From Nomia melanderi (taxonomy: Eukaryota; Arthropoda; Insecta; Hymenoptera; Halictidae): a stretch of DNA of 64,000 bases. A program made the translations under genes and the position numbers. The notes beneath the pieces were generated by a model. The model was not told where the DNA came from, did no database searches, and saw nothing but the letters and a program-made list of their open reading frames with translations. Location: assembly GCF_051020985.1 (NCBI RefSeq), contig NC_135000.1:2976001-3040000 (forward strand). The letters are read 5' to 3'. This document shows positions 33,038 through 45,000 of the stretch, in pieces (position 1 is the stretch's first letter; every line of letters starts with the position of its first letter).

Positions 33038-34010
33038 TAGGGGTTGAGTTTTCAGGATTTATTGTTGGATCGTTGATGGCAGTTGACAGGTTGTATAATG
33101 AGTCTGGGGACTTGAATGTTTTCCAACGTGGACTGGGCACGATTGTTTTAGGATTGGGGAGTGGTTAATGATGATCGCAGTTTTGGATGATGAGCTGAAA
33201 GGTTAAAGGATGCAAGAGATGGTATAGATTTGTATCAATAAAATTTGATTACAATGTTGTTGAAATTAGAGCATAGTTTCTGGGATTTATCGTTGAATCG
33301 TTGATGGCAGTTGGAAGGTTAAAGATCGCAAGGAACGGTATAAATTTGTATTAATAAAATGTGAATAGAATATTGTTGAAATTAGGGGATGGTTTCAAAG
33401 ATTTATTGTTGACAGTTTGTATAACGAATATGGGAACTTGAATGTTTTATATCGTGGACTGTATTACACAATTAGGTTGCCTAAAACATCTTATCTTATT
33501 TTTTAATGAAGATTAATACAAAATTTCACTGAGTTAAATGAAACTTTATTGAACGTTGTGTTTTCTTTTGTCTCCTAGTTTGTACTTTTGTAATATTATG
33601 TTATAATAAAAACACTACTTTCAGAGGTAACACAGTAAGACTTTTTGGCCAACCTAATAGTTTTGAATAACGTGCTGGAAGATTCGAGGATGCAGGAAAT
33701 GGTATAGAGTTGTGATGATAAAATGTAATTAAAATGTCATCGTTGTTATTAGGGGATTTCATCGTTTCCAGAATTTATTATTGGATCCTCAATGGCAGTT
33801 GACAGTTCGTATAATGAGTCCGGGGACTTCAGTGTTTTAGAACGTGGCCTGCACATGATTGTTTCAGGATTGGGGGACGGCTAATGGGTGTAGTTTTGCA
33901 TAATGAGCTCGAAGACACGAAGGTGCAAGAAATTGTGTAGAGTTGTAATGACAGTGATTTAAATGGAATTAAAATGTCGTTATTGCGGTTAGGGAATGAA
34001 TTCAACGTAT
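33038..34010. repeat. Tandem array, period ~230 bp, carrying a mariner-like MITE
   Basis: Units begin near 33038, 33263, 33376 (shortened), 33748 and 33979 with (T/A)TTAGGGG-type starts and share TTATTGTTGGATCGTTGATG, ACGTGGACTGGGCACG, and AGATGGTATAGATTTGTAT blocks. One unit is interrupted by the element at 33472-33657. Confidence 0.7.
33472..33657. mobile_element. Mariner-like MITE inside the tandem array
   Basis: TTAGGTTGCCTAAAACATC at the left and TTTTTGGCCAACCTAA at the right are the inverted termini, with TA at both ends in the manner of mariner insertions. The interior (about 185 bp) has no frame. The flanks resume the satellite unit. Confidence 0.65.
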
Positions 34011-34249
34011 TATGTACTAGGTGTTGTTAAAGACTTTATTGGAGATTAATAATCAGTACTTATGGAATTTTTAACTAAATTTTTAATAGTCATTCATTAT
34101 ATTAGCTAACATTATTCAATTATTATTTGAGAACTATCGTTCAAAGAAAATTATTAAAGCAGTTTTTATCAGTTTTCCGTGACGTCACCTCGATTAAAAA
34201 TTTTTATTGTAAAATAATATGCAGATTTGGCTAAAGTGTCATTTGTACA

Positions 34250-34497
34250 TTAACCCACTGAGTGCCATTCGTAATTGCTAAAATTTTTCCGAAAATTGCC
34301 GTACAATTTTACCGAGAAATGCTCAGCTTACGGAAAATGTCTCTAAAAATGTTACTATTTATATGAATGTGCTAAAACGTTTACAAGGTATAGTAAACAT
34401 TTTCATCTTTTGGTGACTGTGCTATTTGCAGAAATTAAAATAATTTCAGAAAAATTGTCAACGTCGCTCACAGCGAAGTTGACACTCCAAGGGTTGA
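34250..34497. mobile_element. TTAA MITE, family L
   Basis: TTAACCCACTGAGTGCCATT at the left; right end ACACTCCAAGGGTTGA (a TTGA variant of the site); 248 bp. GTCAACGTCGC pairs with GCGAAGTTGAC at 34457-34483, a strong hairpin 10 bp inside the right end. Confidence 0.65.
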
Positions 34498-34599
34498 AGT
34501 AGATTCTATAATAAGTATTTCAAAATTTATACAAATTCCTTCAGAACTCACGATAATTATAAATCAGGTGTAATCATGAAAGCTCCATATTGTAAATGG

Positions 34600-35060
34600 A
34601 GTTAATTAACGATAATGATCTGTACCATGTATCATCCCCTATCTCTCTGCCAAGAAATCCTACAAAGACGCATTTCAATTTCGATTCCTGTCTCCCTATC
34701 GGTGGCCCGGTTTCTTTGTCGAAAGCCACAATCTTTTCCTCTGCAAGGGGTAATCGAGGCGTGCCGCGGGATAGCTTGTTAGGGGTGAAACTCCTCAAAG
34801 GAGACGGCTGAAGCCGTGCGTAAAGTCGATTCGATGGGACCCCGAATGCACGTTCCCGTCGCTGGAATGACCTCTTTTCACCTGACGAGAAACCAGTTAC
34901 GGGTTAAGGGTCGGAAATACCTGAAAATCATGCTCGACGACCCCTCGCTTCAGGGGTTGTAACACAGGGTCACTTCATTACGTAGTTCATTCGCGTTGCC
35001 GGAGCCATTGTGGACTTCCAGAACATTTTTGTTCCGTTCTCTGTTCGTCTTTTGTGCATC
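34600..35060. promoter_or_regulatory. GC-richer island
   Basis: Contains TCGAGGCGTGCCGCGGGATA, GGACCCCGAATGCACGTTCC and two GACCCCTCG/CAGGGGTTG blocks. Frames on both strands overlap and neither has exon context. Possibly conserved noncoding sequence. Confidence 0.25.
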
Positions 35061-35655
35061 GAGGGTGGTTCGTCGCAATGGAATTAATTAGGGGTAACTT
35101 TTGCCGTTGAAGTGAAGTTGATAGGATGAAGTTAGTTTTTGAATACTGTTTTGCGAAATAAAGGAAATTTGGGAATTTAGAGGGTAAGGTTACTTCGCTG
35201 TGGGAACGTTTTTGGATCATTTATTTACAACAAATTTGTGAATTTAAAGGGTGAGGTTACTTTTTTGAAAAATTTAGGTGGTGACTGAAAAAATAGGTAA
35301 TGTATTTTACAATGATAATTGTAAGAACATGTTACTGTGAACAATAAGAACAATGTGACTCTTATATTTTAATGTAAAATATTTTTTCGAATTTCTTCGC
35401 TTCAAATTTTTCTATTTTGTACAATTAACGGTTTTAAATAAAAAATCTAAGAATATTCTCTGATATGTGTATGTTTTAGCAGTTACAATTTGCATAATTA
35501 TTTTTTCCAGATTTTTGTATTCAATTGAATAAAGAAAACAGAGAAGAGATTAGTAATTTGAATTATTCCTGCAACTATCCTCTCAACGAAGTCGTATAGT
35601 TCAATATTTCTCTTTGATGAAATATCCAACAATATAATTTCATTTATACTGATTC
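35060..35655. other. AT-rich sequence, nothing recognised
   Basis: Short phrases such as AATTTAGAGGGTAAGGTTACTT recur twice near 35175 and 35235, a small local duplication. No gene. Confidence 0.3.
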
Positions 35656-35659
35656 AGTA

Positions 35660-35803
35660 ACAGTACAATTTTATTCACTAAATTATAATAATATAACAGT
35701 ACAATATTATTCAATAAATTACAATAATATAAAAGTAAAGTTTTATTTAATAAATTACGATAATACAACAGTACAATTTTATTCAATAAATTATAATTAT
35801 AAC
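35660..35803 (+). repeat. Four copies of a 36-bp minisatellite
   Basis: ACAGTACAAT begins units at 35660, 35696 and 35768, with a variant (AAAGTAAAGT) at 35732, so spacing is exactly 36 bp throughout. Units continue TTTATTCAATAAATTATAAT. Confidence 0.8.
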
Positions 35804-35899
35804 ATAACAAAATAATTCGAACTAACTATACATTTCATCCCTTAACCTACTACACACTTTTCAAACGTTCCAATTAGAAAAGCCAAATATTCTTTTAGT

Positions 35900-36330
35900 C
35901 GTTTCGTACGATCGTGTGTCATGTAAAAGGGTGCAACCCTTCGCCCAGCCCTACGTTCCTAAATTAATCATTTTCCGGATATTATGCCTGGCGCGTAATT
36001 AAATGGGCCCGAGAGCTAATCAACCGAATCACGAGTTCGCAAATTGACAACGTGCAAAGACAATGCGGGCCTCTTCTGCCACGCCCTTGTTTGTCATTTC
36101 ATTAGCCCTATATTAGCGGTTACAAGCTGGTCCAACCCCTTGAACGGTCGCGGTGCCAACCCCTTCGTCATCACTTTCGCATTATTGGCTCGCTGGGATC
36201 GTTTGTTCCGTTCAATCAGTAACCGGAGTTCGACCAATTTCGAGGCGAACCTACCCTGCCATCGTTCATCCTCCTTTTTCGTATTCAATTCCAACCTCTT
36301 CCGCAGTTCCATTGAAATGGTTATGTGAAA
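35900..36330. promoter_or_regulatory. GC-richer island, possible enhancer
   Basis: Includes GCCTGGCGCGTAATTAAATG, GGGCCCGAGAGCTAATCAACC and CTATATTAGCGGTTACAAGC. TAATTA- and TAATCA-type cores are homeodomain-like. Frames overlap on both strands without exon context. Confidence 0.3.
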
Positions 36331-36666
36331 AAAGATAAAAAAATGTGCCGAATGGAAAATACGCAGTTCATAACCTATTCATACAGTACGTCCATTTTAT
36401 TCATGTATAGTTAAATATTGCCGTAATCGTTGAAGATACGAAAAAATATTTCAGATAAAAATTGTACAACATGACGAGAGATATTTGATAAGCAGTTTCG
36501 ATTTTTTTTTTATATTGTTACTATAGTATATTGTGGTGGTTTACTATTAGATGATATTTGAAAATATGGATCTTTAGTAAAAAGAGAATTAGGAAAACAA
36601 TAATATATTTAATAAGATAAAGGAAACAATACGGACAACACGTAAAATACAACACACGACTCTCGC

Positions 36667-37020
36667 ACCAAAAATGTTCTACTCCGCTGTCGCTCACCAA
36701 AATGTCCTTCTCCACTGTCGCTCACCAAAAAATGTCCTCATGCACGCATTTCCACTCGCTTTTATCACACACCCCCATTCGCTCTGTCTTTCTCACCCTT
36801 GCACCCTTCTCACTCGCATCTTCCGTCCATAGTCAAAACTCACGCAGTCACGTACACACTTTTCTCACGGTTCAGTCGCTCAGTTCCAGATACTCTTCCT
36901 CGCATTCTTTCAGCCACTCGAAATTGTCTAAACGCAGTCACACTATTTCCCAAACATCCCGGCGCCGGTCCGTCGCAATACGACCTGGTCGCCCTCACGC
37001 ACGCACAACAAACCATTCAT
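36667..37020 (+). repeat. C/T-rich segment with short tandem start
   Basis: CTGTCGCTCACCAAAATGTCC occurs about three times at 29-33 bp spacing (36667-36740). After that the strand stays C/T-rich, with TCTCACTCGCATC and TCACACACCCCC. The 117-codon frame is a product of the missing purines. Comparable to 5450-5680 and 46380-46610. Confidence 0.45.
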
Positions 37021-37029
37021 CCTACAATA

Positions 37030-38740
37030 AATATTCTCGATACTACATTACTTAATGAGATTTCCAGGCCAATGCAACTTTTTAAAATGAAACTACTTGC
37101 CTGTTTTCGTTAAAGTTAGTTTATTGTATTTCTTAAGATGAACTTAACGAAGTGTATAACATTTACCTTCAAGTAATAATGTATCAACTATTTTTCTAAA
37201 TATTTGTAGATAATTTTAACATCTTTAATATCTTTCATATAATTTAATATATTCCACCGCAATGCGAAACTTTTGGAAGTTTTAGTAAAGAATTGTGTTA
37301 GTATGTGTCTTTAATATTATAAGAATGTTTTTGAACTACCAATCTGATGTCTTCAACCTTTACAACTTCGAAAACTATATAAAATATTCGTCAGATATAT
37401 GTGAGAATCAAAGAGGGAGAAATTTCAAAAATCGATTTTCTTTTGTTGTTTAGAACTATGGGTCCCCTTACGCAGAAAAAGTGGAAAGAAATGACATTTA
37501 ACAGAACCAGAATGAAAAAGGGAAATAAATAAATTTAGTAGGGTAATTTAGAATATCTAGGAAACATTCAATTTCTGTAGAACAATTTTCATTGTGTTCT
37601 TCTTTTCACTGACCAACACTTAAAGGTGGTTGAATTTTTTTCCTGGAATATTCTAACACTCTTATTCAAGTGAAGTATTTAATTTTTAAGCTTCACATAT
37701 TTGCAAATAATTACAACTATTTTGTTTGTAAATTGTAAATTATATTCCTGTAATTTTCAGTTAATTTTCATCAATCTGTTTTATCACTGATAAATGTAAA
37801 ATAATCTGTTCCAGATAATCGACAGAGGATCCTTTGGCAACAATAGTTCGTGGAATACAGAACGACGAAATGGACACCTACGTGAGTAAAATTGTTTCCC
37901 GAACTTTTAATTAAACAAATAAATAAGGAATTGTTTGCCGTACATGTAAACGTTTCCGGAGAACGTTGAAAAATATTACACAATGAACTTTTAATTAAAA
38001 TTCCGATGCGTGTTTGAAATATATTCAATTATAAATGATGGCATAATAAGAACATGACTTATGTCGTTTATTAAATTCCAAAAAAGAATTCCATAAGAAT
38101 TTTCAACTCTTGTCCTTTCCAATAAGAATCAAAACAACGTAGTGGGATCTCTGATCAAAGATTTCTGTCGTTTGAAAATATAAAGGTACTCCAATCGATA
38201 AGCCACTTTGTTCTCAATCCGAAAGATTTTGAAAATATTGTATATAACTTCAAGTACTACAGTTTTGCTCAAAAGTCATGAGATATTTACCTGTGTTATA
38301 AGGTACTATAAGTAGCAAAAAATATAACAGTTAATTTTTAAAATAAATTAGAAGCATGGCATTTCAATTTATTTATTTTATCTGGACACAAGTAATTCTG
38401 TGACACTCTTAACGTGCCTATACAAAACTATACAAATCTTTAAAAGGAATTTATTATCCTTTATTGTTTTAAAAATACATAATATTAATATTAATTTTAG
38501 TATTTGAATGATTCCACCATTTGAGTGTCCACCACTTTTAAACAGGGCAACATATCATTGAAGTATTTAAATACTGAACTAATAATATTACAATATTAAA
38601 TTACAACAATAACGACAATAATAATGCAAATAAACACTGAAATAACAATATTCCAATAAATCCAACGTTAGTCCTCGATCCCCACAAAATTCTACCAAAC
38701 GTCCACCACTTTTAAACACTCCAATACATCATTAAAGTAA
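37030..38740. other. AT-rich sequence without recognised gene
   Basis: No exon, RNA or clear repeat except the phrase CCACCACTTTTAAACA, which occurs twice (near 38528 and 38703), showing a local duplication. Confidence 0.35.
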
Positions 38741-38744
38741 ATAC

Positions 38745-39200
38745 AGTGACATTATTGTTTCCACTTAAGATTGCTCCTCGTTCGACGCCGATACGCCCTT
38801 ATTTCTTTTTCTTCATGAAAACGAACGAGCAAGAGGAAAGTCAACCTTTCGGTTCGCTGGACGTTTGTCTCGCGTGCTGTGCACCTAACAAAAGGAAGAG
38901 CAGAGTAAATCCTCCAGAAGCGAGCAGGCGCATCGGCCATTTGACTGGAAAGCACTCCCTCGATACACGTTGACAGAGAATACTCTCCGTCGAACTCGAT
39001 TTTCTCCGATCGGAATTTTAAACAGACGAAAATCCTCTCTGCTCGCACTTTTTCAGCAGGCGTGGCCGCCATTTTCTCGCGCCTTAATGGAGCCGTTAAT
39101 ATCCTTTAAGCGGTGAGCAATCGAGGACCTTGTAACTATTATATATAAAAGGCGCTGCTTTCTTTACCTGCCTAGAGTGAATTAGAAAAATTAGACGTAA
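38745..39200 (+). promoter_or_regulatory. Candidate TATA promoter in GC-richer island
   Basis: A GC-richer block (AGAAGCGAGCAGGCGCATCG, GCGTGGCCGCCATTTTCTCG) leads to TATATAAAA at 39142-39150, followed by GGCGCTGCTTTC. GCCATTTT is a YY1/Pho-type site. A start about 30 bp downstream (near 39175) would be expected. The next coding candidate on this strand is at 41358, so it could be an upstream promoter of that gene, but the link is inference. Confidence 0.35.
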
Positions 39201-39209
39201 TTCTTTTAC

Positions 39210-41155
39210 GTGAATTATTGTTACTTTGAAATTTCATTTGAGGTTATAAATTCAAAATATTGTTACGACCTAATACTAAAAATAGAAGAGTAATTGGAAA
39301 ATATATAGGAGTGGAGAATTATTTATACGATCCTTGATTGTTCGAACTATAGATATCTTGGTTTCAATTAGTAACCAAAAAATGTTTGGTAATGTCTAAT
39401 TAAATTTGGGATTAATAATATAATTAAGTCGAGATATTTTTTCGACTTAATATTAAGAAGAGAATAGTAAATTGAATATATAATCCTTGGTTAATCCAAC
39501 CCTCAATTATTTAGATCAGTGATGCATCGTTTTTCATTTCCTTCTTTTTTTGAGACTATGTTACTTATTTTACTGTGTTATTATTGGTCTCAGTTAGTTC
39601 GGATAATCGAGGTTCTATTGCATTTTGGCATAGTAGGTAATCAGTACTTCATTATGCAGTCCATAGATTTTTATTTTAATTATTTTTATTCACGACTAAT
39701 TTTTCAGATTTTACATCGAAATGTAAAAACTCAGTTGCTTTTCGTTTACTGTATAATGATATTTGATATTTGTATCAAATACAAAAAAAAACATATTAAC
39801 ATTTTTTACAAACCATTTTAACACAACTCCTACATTTAGTCAAGTCAAAATATAAAAAGATAAAAGAATAAAAGGTCCATCGTTTATTTATCGTTGGCTT
39901 TGCATCAAACATTAAACGATATATTTTTGTACATGTACATCATACATATTGCAACTAAGAGAATTTTCAAAAATGGACTTGCACTCCTCTTGCTACGAGG
40001 TCTTCAATTATTTTCTTTGCCTCGATGTTGAAACTAAAAGTTCTCCGTAAATTTTATTAACAATAATATTATCCATTGAATTGGATAAAAGATCGTACTT
40101 CGGACATTTTAAAGGTTTTATTTAAAATCTGAAAATTCTGTACAAACTCTACGGTTGAATGCAAGTAACTTTGTTATGTGATAGTGATGCTCGTACAGTT
40201 AAAACAAAGCTCGTTCCCTCCCTCCTCTCGTTTCCGCTTTGGAAATTGAATATTCCTTTTATTCCCCATTTACTGCGCATTTTTTTGATATGATGTTCAA
40301 GCGAGATTTGCTCTGCTCCTTTTATTGGGCGCATTAAACACGATACTAAAGCATTTTGCGTATAAAGCATTTCCAGTTGCCGTGAGTTTAATTTACATTT
40401 TTAGTTTGTCTCGAGGGAATTGTTACCGTTGTTTGAGTCATGTGCTTAATTACTTAGTAATGTACGAACGAATTTATGTAGTACGTACAATTTTGCAATT
40501 GGACTATTAATTTTCATTTAAATCCCTGTTTTTGTAGGTTATTTTATTAAAACTGAGAAATATCTGTATATTTTCCTATGGTAAAACTTACGGTAAATGG
40601 TATAAATTATTGAATAATTATTGTCGTTTTCTGAATACATTTTTATTTTGATACACTGTATTTCGTACAATTACATGTTCTCTTGTATTTTACTATTCTT
40701 TGCGTGTTATAAATGTACCGAGTTTTATAATTTATTTATAATGGTAATTATGCAATTTTAAGTATTTATATAACGAATTATTGAAACCAGAGGCTTTTGA
40801 AACTTTTATTATTTAGAGAGCTCTGTTCGTTTTCCAGAAGATACATGTTGAACTCCTTGTATATTTTTCAATATGTACTTCCTCGTTCATCATTAAAAAA
40901 ATGTAAAGCGAATTTAAAGAAAGACGAACAGCTCAGTTATACACAAATAATAAATCCCATTTGTTAACATTGATCAACGTGCAGTTTTCGTTAAAAATGA
41001 ATTTCAATTCCAATTAAGAACCGTTCAATGTAAATTATTATTTTGTCATTGAATTAATAGAAAGCAATGTATGCGTTAAAATAAAGTCCATTTTATATAT
41101 AACATCACATTATCGATAATACCGAACAATAAACAAAGGATAAAATACTACTCGT
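39210..41155. other. AT-rich stretch, no exon supported
   Basis: The 100-codon frame at 39519-39821 is Phe/Ile/Tyr-rich and lacks coding character. GC-richer bits near 40140-40330 have no splice context. Confidence 0.35.
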
Positions 41156-41159
41156 AAAA

Positions 41160-41357
41160 ATTTACAATGTTTCCACCATTTTACGCCGATCCGAACTAGT
41201 CCAAAGAAAATGGCGTCCCACGGTACTCCGCCATATTGGTCCTGGCGATCGAGAACTACAAAGAAACTCGATTAAACGTGGGACAAAGCCTCAACTTCGA
41301 CAAGGAATCGTCGAGATAAGCGTGAAAAGTAGTTTAAGAGGTCGACAGGAAGGTGTA
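41160..41357 (+). promoter_or_regulatory. Probable TATA-less promoter and 5' leader of the candidate gene
   Basis: Composition rises in GC just upstream of the ATG at 41358. AAAATGGCGTCC (41207) and GCCATATTGG (41230) resemble YY1/Pho sites, which are common near insect housekeeping promoters without a TATA box. CCACCATTTTACGCC (41173) adds a third, inverted ATGG-type site. The frame of the exon stays open upstream without another in-frame ATG that I can see. Confidence 0.35.
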
Positions 41358-41480
41358 ATGGCGCGTAAAAGTGGGAAAGCTGTGCAGAAATTAGACGCGA
41401 AAGAGCTGCGGACTTTTCTCTTAAGGCTGGCAGAGTTAATTTCGTCCTCCGCGGCCGGAAAGCTCGGAAAACTCGATCAC
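41358..41480 (+). CDS. Candidate first coding exon of an unidentified gene
   Basis: The ATG at 41358 opens 41 codons that end exactly at CAC|GTGAGT, a strong splice donor at 41481. The peptide starts MARKSGKAVQKL, is Lys/Arg-rich and then has a probable amphipathic helix (LRTFLLRLAELI) and a short Ser/Ala/Gly stretch. The exon ends in phase 0, and the next good exon on this strand (52563-52662) begins in phase 0 and stays open, which supports one transcript with an intron of about 11 kb. I see no signal peptide or membrane segment. The exon sits at the edge of a GC-richer island with YY1/Pho-like motifs, as expected at a promoter. I do not recognise the protein. It could also be a chance frame; the donor and phase agreement are the main support. 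Confidence 0.45.
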
Positions 41481-41539
41481 GTGAGTCTGACGCGAGGCAT
41501 TTCCCGCGGTTCGCGCCAATGAAAACCATCGAAGAGTTG

Positions 41540-42260
41540 CTTTCTATTATGTAATCATTTTATCCGCTAAATATAGGGCTTCACGGCGCGCTCAGCGCAA
41601 TTCGGCTTGTAATTTATGTAACGTTACAATAATATTAGCTTCCAGACGGGATGAGTATTTTACTTCGGACGAGAACAGTGCCCACTTTCGACCAGAATGA
41701 TTGAATAGCTGGGAACAGTGTATCATAAGTTTATAATTACATTATTTCTAACATTTTGTTATAGATCTCGAATTATACAATAGTTTTATTACTCGCTAAT
41801 GATTCATTTGTTTCCTGAAATTATTTAAAACTGTTGTAATATTTGTCGTTAATAATTCAATTGACTCGGTTTGCTGAAATTATTTATTATTATTGTGGCA
41901 TTAAGGGTTAATGATTTGATTGTCTCGGTTTCCTGAGATTGTTTATAATTTTTGTAGGATTAATCGTTAATGATTTAGTAAATACGGTTTTCTGGAATTA
42001 TTTGCAATTGTATGGATTTTAGAGATTTTAATCATTCTGTGATAGCCATGTCTGTTTGTAATGGGGGTGTCGAATGGCGACCGAAACGCCAATAAATTGT
42101 TCTGAAATTTATTCGCAATGTGTATTCACTGATATTGATAAATATCAGCTGCACAGAAATTTAAAAACTTGTATATGAAAAATATTAACTTAGAAGAATT
42201 AATTCTTCTGTTTCTTTAATTTCATTAATTAATATAGATAATTTAAGAAATAGATGGATT
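41540..42260. other. Intronic AT-rich sequence
   Basis: Probably the first intron of the candidate gene. TTCTGAAATTATTT/GGTTTCCTGAGATTGTTTAT phrases recur near 41820, 41875, 41930 and 41990, a decayed tandem array of about 60 bp. Confidence 0.4.
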
Positions 42261-42269
42261 GTAAAACTG

Positions 42270-42470
42270 GTAATTTTTAAAATAGGCAGTTTGCGAAGTT
42301 AATAATGTCTAAAACAGATCGCTTGTAAAATGAATAATATGTAAAATAGATAATTCGCGAAATAAACAATGCTCAATATTTATAATTTGTAAAATAGGCG
42401 GTTCGCAGAATGAGTAATTTCTAAAATTGATCATTTATAAAACATATTTTCCAAAACAAATAGCTTGTAA
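42270..42470. repeat. Degenerate minisatellite
   Basis: TAAAATAGGCAGTTTGCGAA, TAAAATAGATAATTCGCGAA and TAAAATAGGCGGTTCGCAGA are variants of one short unit, mixed with CTTGTAAAATGAATAAT. Irregular period. Confidence 0.55.
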
Positions 42471-42479
42471 ATCATTTAA

Positions 42480-43080
42480 TATGAAGGAGCATCTATTTGA
42501 ATGAACTCCATTTCAGTCGGTTTCGCCGAAAATTCACCGAAGGCCATTGCCAATTCCCCAACAACTCGCATAAAACGTAAAAGAAAGTCGAAACAAACTT
42601 TTTCATTTCGATTGCAGTCATATTCCCAGAAACATCGCGTCGCCATTTTATTTGCAATTCAGTAGAGCGGTTTGCTCTTCCGTTGTATCGTGTTTCACGG
42701 CACTTGGTGGCTGGGGATCGATACAGCCGATAAAAAACAACGAATAACTTACATCTTCATTGACAAACAAAGAAACTCGTCAGAGAGACAAAAGTTTCCT
42801 CGAACGGCATTAAGGGCTATAATTTGCCATCCTCGGGCAAACAAGTTCCTTTATTATTAATTTTCCAAGTTTCTTCATTTTCTGACGTCAGTCTCGTCCC
42901 ACCCATTTATTCCCGGTAAAGACAGAAAGAACAATTACAATCGCCCTCGAGCAGCCACCTAATTAAAGTTTACTCTCCTCCCACCATTTTATGTCCATCT
43001 TCTACGTCACCGGAACCGGAAGTTCGTTCTTCCGCTGCCACCCGGGTCAAAAAGGTGTCGAATGCTATCTGAAAACCAAC
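42480..43080. other. GC-richer intronic island
   Basis: Contains TCAGTCGGTTTCGCCGAAAATTC (an inverted TCGG...CCGA block) and ACCGGAACCGGAAGTTCG near 43011 (ETS-type GGAA cores). No exon boundary found. May be an intronic enhancer. Confidence 0.25.
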
Positions 43081-43089
43081 GTTTGCCCT

Positions 43090-43650
43090 TGGACTATTTA
43101 TTATATAACTGACAAATATTCCATGAAATATTCGATATTTTGTACTTTTACGTGTTACAAAATATTAGAATTAATATTGAAGTCTTTTTGAGAAATAAAT
43201 TTTGTTTTCAAAACTGAAAACGTTCCAGCTATTGATAAATGATTTTTAAGGTATTTTGACTTTTACGTATTATTCAATATTAAAATTAATATCGAACGTT
43301 TCTTTGGAAAATAACTTTTTATTTAGAACTGAAAACTTTCACGGTATTGATAAATGATTTTTAAAGTATTTTGACTTTTATGTATTACTCAATATTAAAA
43401 CTAATATGTGACGTTCTATAAAAAATAATTTTTTCCTTTGGGCTATTTAAAATTAATAAGTATTTCATCAAATATTAGGTATTTTGATTTATATGTATTA
43501 TTGGATATTAACGCGTATATCGAACGTGTTCTGAAAAACAATTTTTCACATTTTTAGAACTGCAAGCTTTGGGAATTATTGATAACTGATAAATATTCCA
43601 TCGAATATTAAATATTTTACCTATTATGTTTTATTCGATATTACAATGAA
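43090..43650. repeat. Tandem array, period ~115 bp
   Basis: ATTGATAAATGATTTTTAA recurs at 43231 and about 43345, with TATTTTGACTTTTA(C/T)GTATTA and CAATATTAAAA(T/C)TAATAT following in each unit. About four to five diverged units. Confidence 0.65.
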
Positions 43651-43769
43651 TACACAGGAGAACCTCATACATTTATAATGTATGAAAATTTCTTAAAATT
43701 ATATAAATTTGTATAAAATATCCAAATATCTAATAGTAATCTAATAATAATTTATACAAAATCTTTAAT

Positions 43770-44081
43770 GTGGTTCAGAAAATTGTTTTTTCTACTGATA
43801 TTCTAATACAGACTCTGCAGCACGACTTAGACCATTATATGTATCTTTTTCAAATATCATTTCAAACATCAGATAATAGTCTATTCAGAACAGTCAAAAG
43901 CGATGTAGTTCAAAATCATACGTTGTCTGTTGCATTGAATTCCGATGATACACGAGCCTGCCCCTTTGATTCTGTATCCATTTCAAATGCACAATGTCAG
44001 CTACTGGACACCAGAAGCCTTGAAATCGATCCTTGTCCAGCTTTATACTATCAGTTCTACGGAAAATCCGCATTGAAATAG
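43770..44081 (+). other. 103-codon open frame, not recognised
   Basis: The frame has more mixed amino acid use than the AT-rich artefacts around it (VALNSDDTRACPFDSVSIS; several Cys). There is no domain I know, no clear acceptor or donor at its edges, and an in-frame stop on both sides. It lies in the presumed 11-kb intron. It may be a decayed transposon piece or chance. Confidence 0.2.
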
Positions 44082-44089
44082 TAATTCAG

Positions 44090-45000
44090 ATAAAAATTCG
44101 AAACAGTTACACTTCTTGCTCGAACAAATGCATTGACGTTTAAACTTTTTCCTACGATAATGAAAATTATTTTATATCTTCCCTTAAAATAATATAAGAA
44201 TTATTTGAATTATTATATATATTTATATTATTATATTTATATTATTATCTTTTTTTGATATATTATTACTTTTCATCAGTTCACTGCAATTGATTTTGTG
44301 GCTATTTCTCATACAGGTACCGTTAGAAAATAATGTGAACGTATATTCTATATTTTATATAAACAATATTTATTCAAATGTTATTTTATATAGACAATAT
44401 TTATTCAATTGTTCAATCAGAAATGCAATTATAACATCTTTATATCACAGTGACTGAGCAACGACCCGACAAAACATAAACTGTTTATATATACATATAT
44501 TTCTTTTTATTATCTCATTTAATTTCTGTTGGGTTTCTTTATTTTTTCTAAATAATAACCGCTTTTGTTTATGATACAAGAATATTATTTTCATTGTTTC
44601 TGATGCATTCTGTGTGTTAGGTCATTAATATAATTGTATATCGATTCTATGTTAACGTACTGAGAGCTTTAGGTACAGTTTGAAACTAGAAACGATACCC
44701 AGAAGGCTCGAAGGATTCACAAAGGGGAAACTATGCGAAACGCGCGCATTTTCTAATACTTTGGCGCTGGAGGCTACACCATTCATCGTGAAAATCACGT
44801 TACCAAAGCGTACGAAGCTTCCCCATTCACTTTATTCACACATTCAGAGGTAGAAACAACCAGTTGACAAAGTTGTGTTAGAAACACATCATGTTTAATA
44901 TTTCGACAGGGAAAATCTTACACCTCCAAATTAATATTTCATTAAGCAAATAAAAAATATTTCAATGTATTATTTAACTCAGATAATTTTCCATTTAAAA
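44090..45000. other. AT-rich intronic sequence with one GC-richer patch
   Basis: ATTATATATATTTATATTATT tracts at 44210-44260. A GC-richer patch at 44690-44830 (GAAACGCGCGCATTTTC, CATCGTGAAAATCACG) may be regulatory. No exon. Confidence 0.3.

Noticed and set aside
36702..37055. 117-codon Ser/His-rich frame
   Set aside because: It lies in a purine-poor stretch that has overlapping long frames in other phases, with low-complexity composition and no exon signals.
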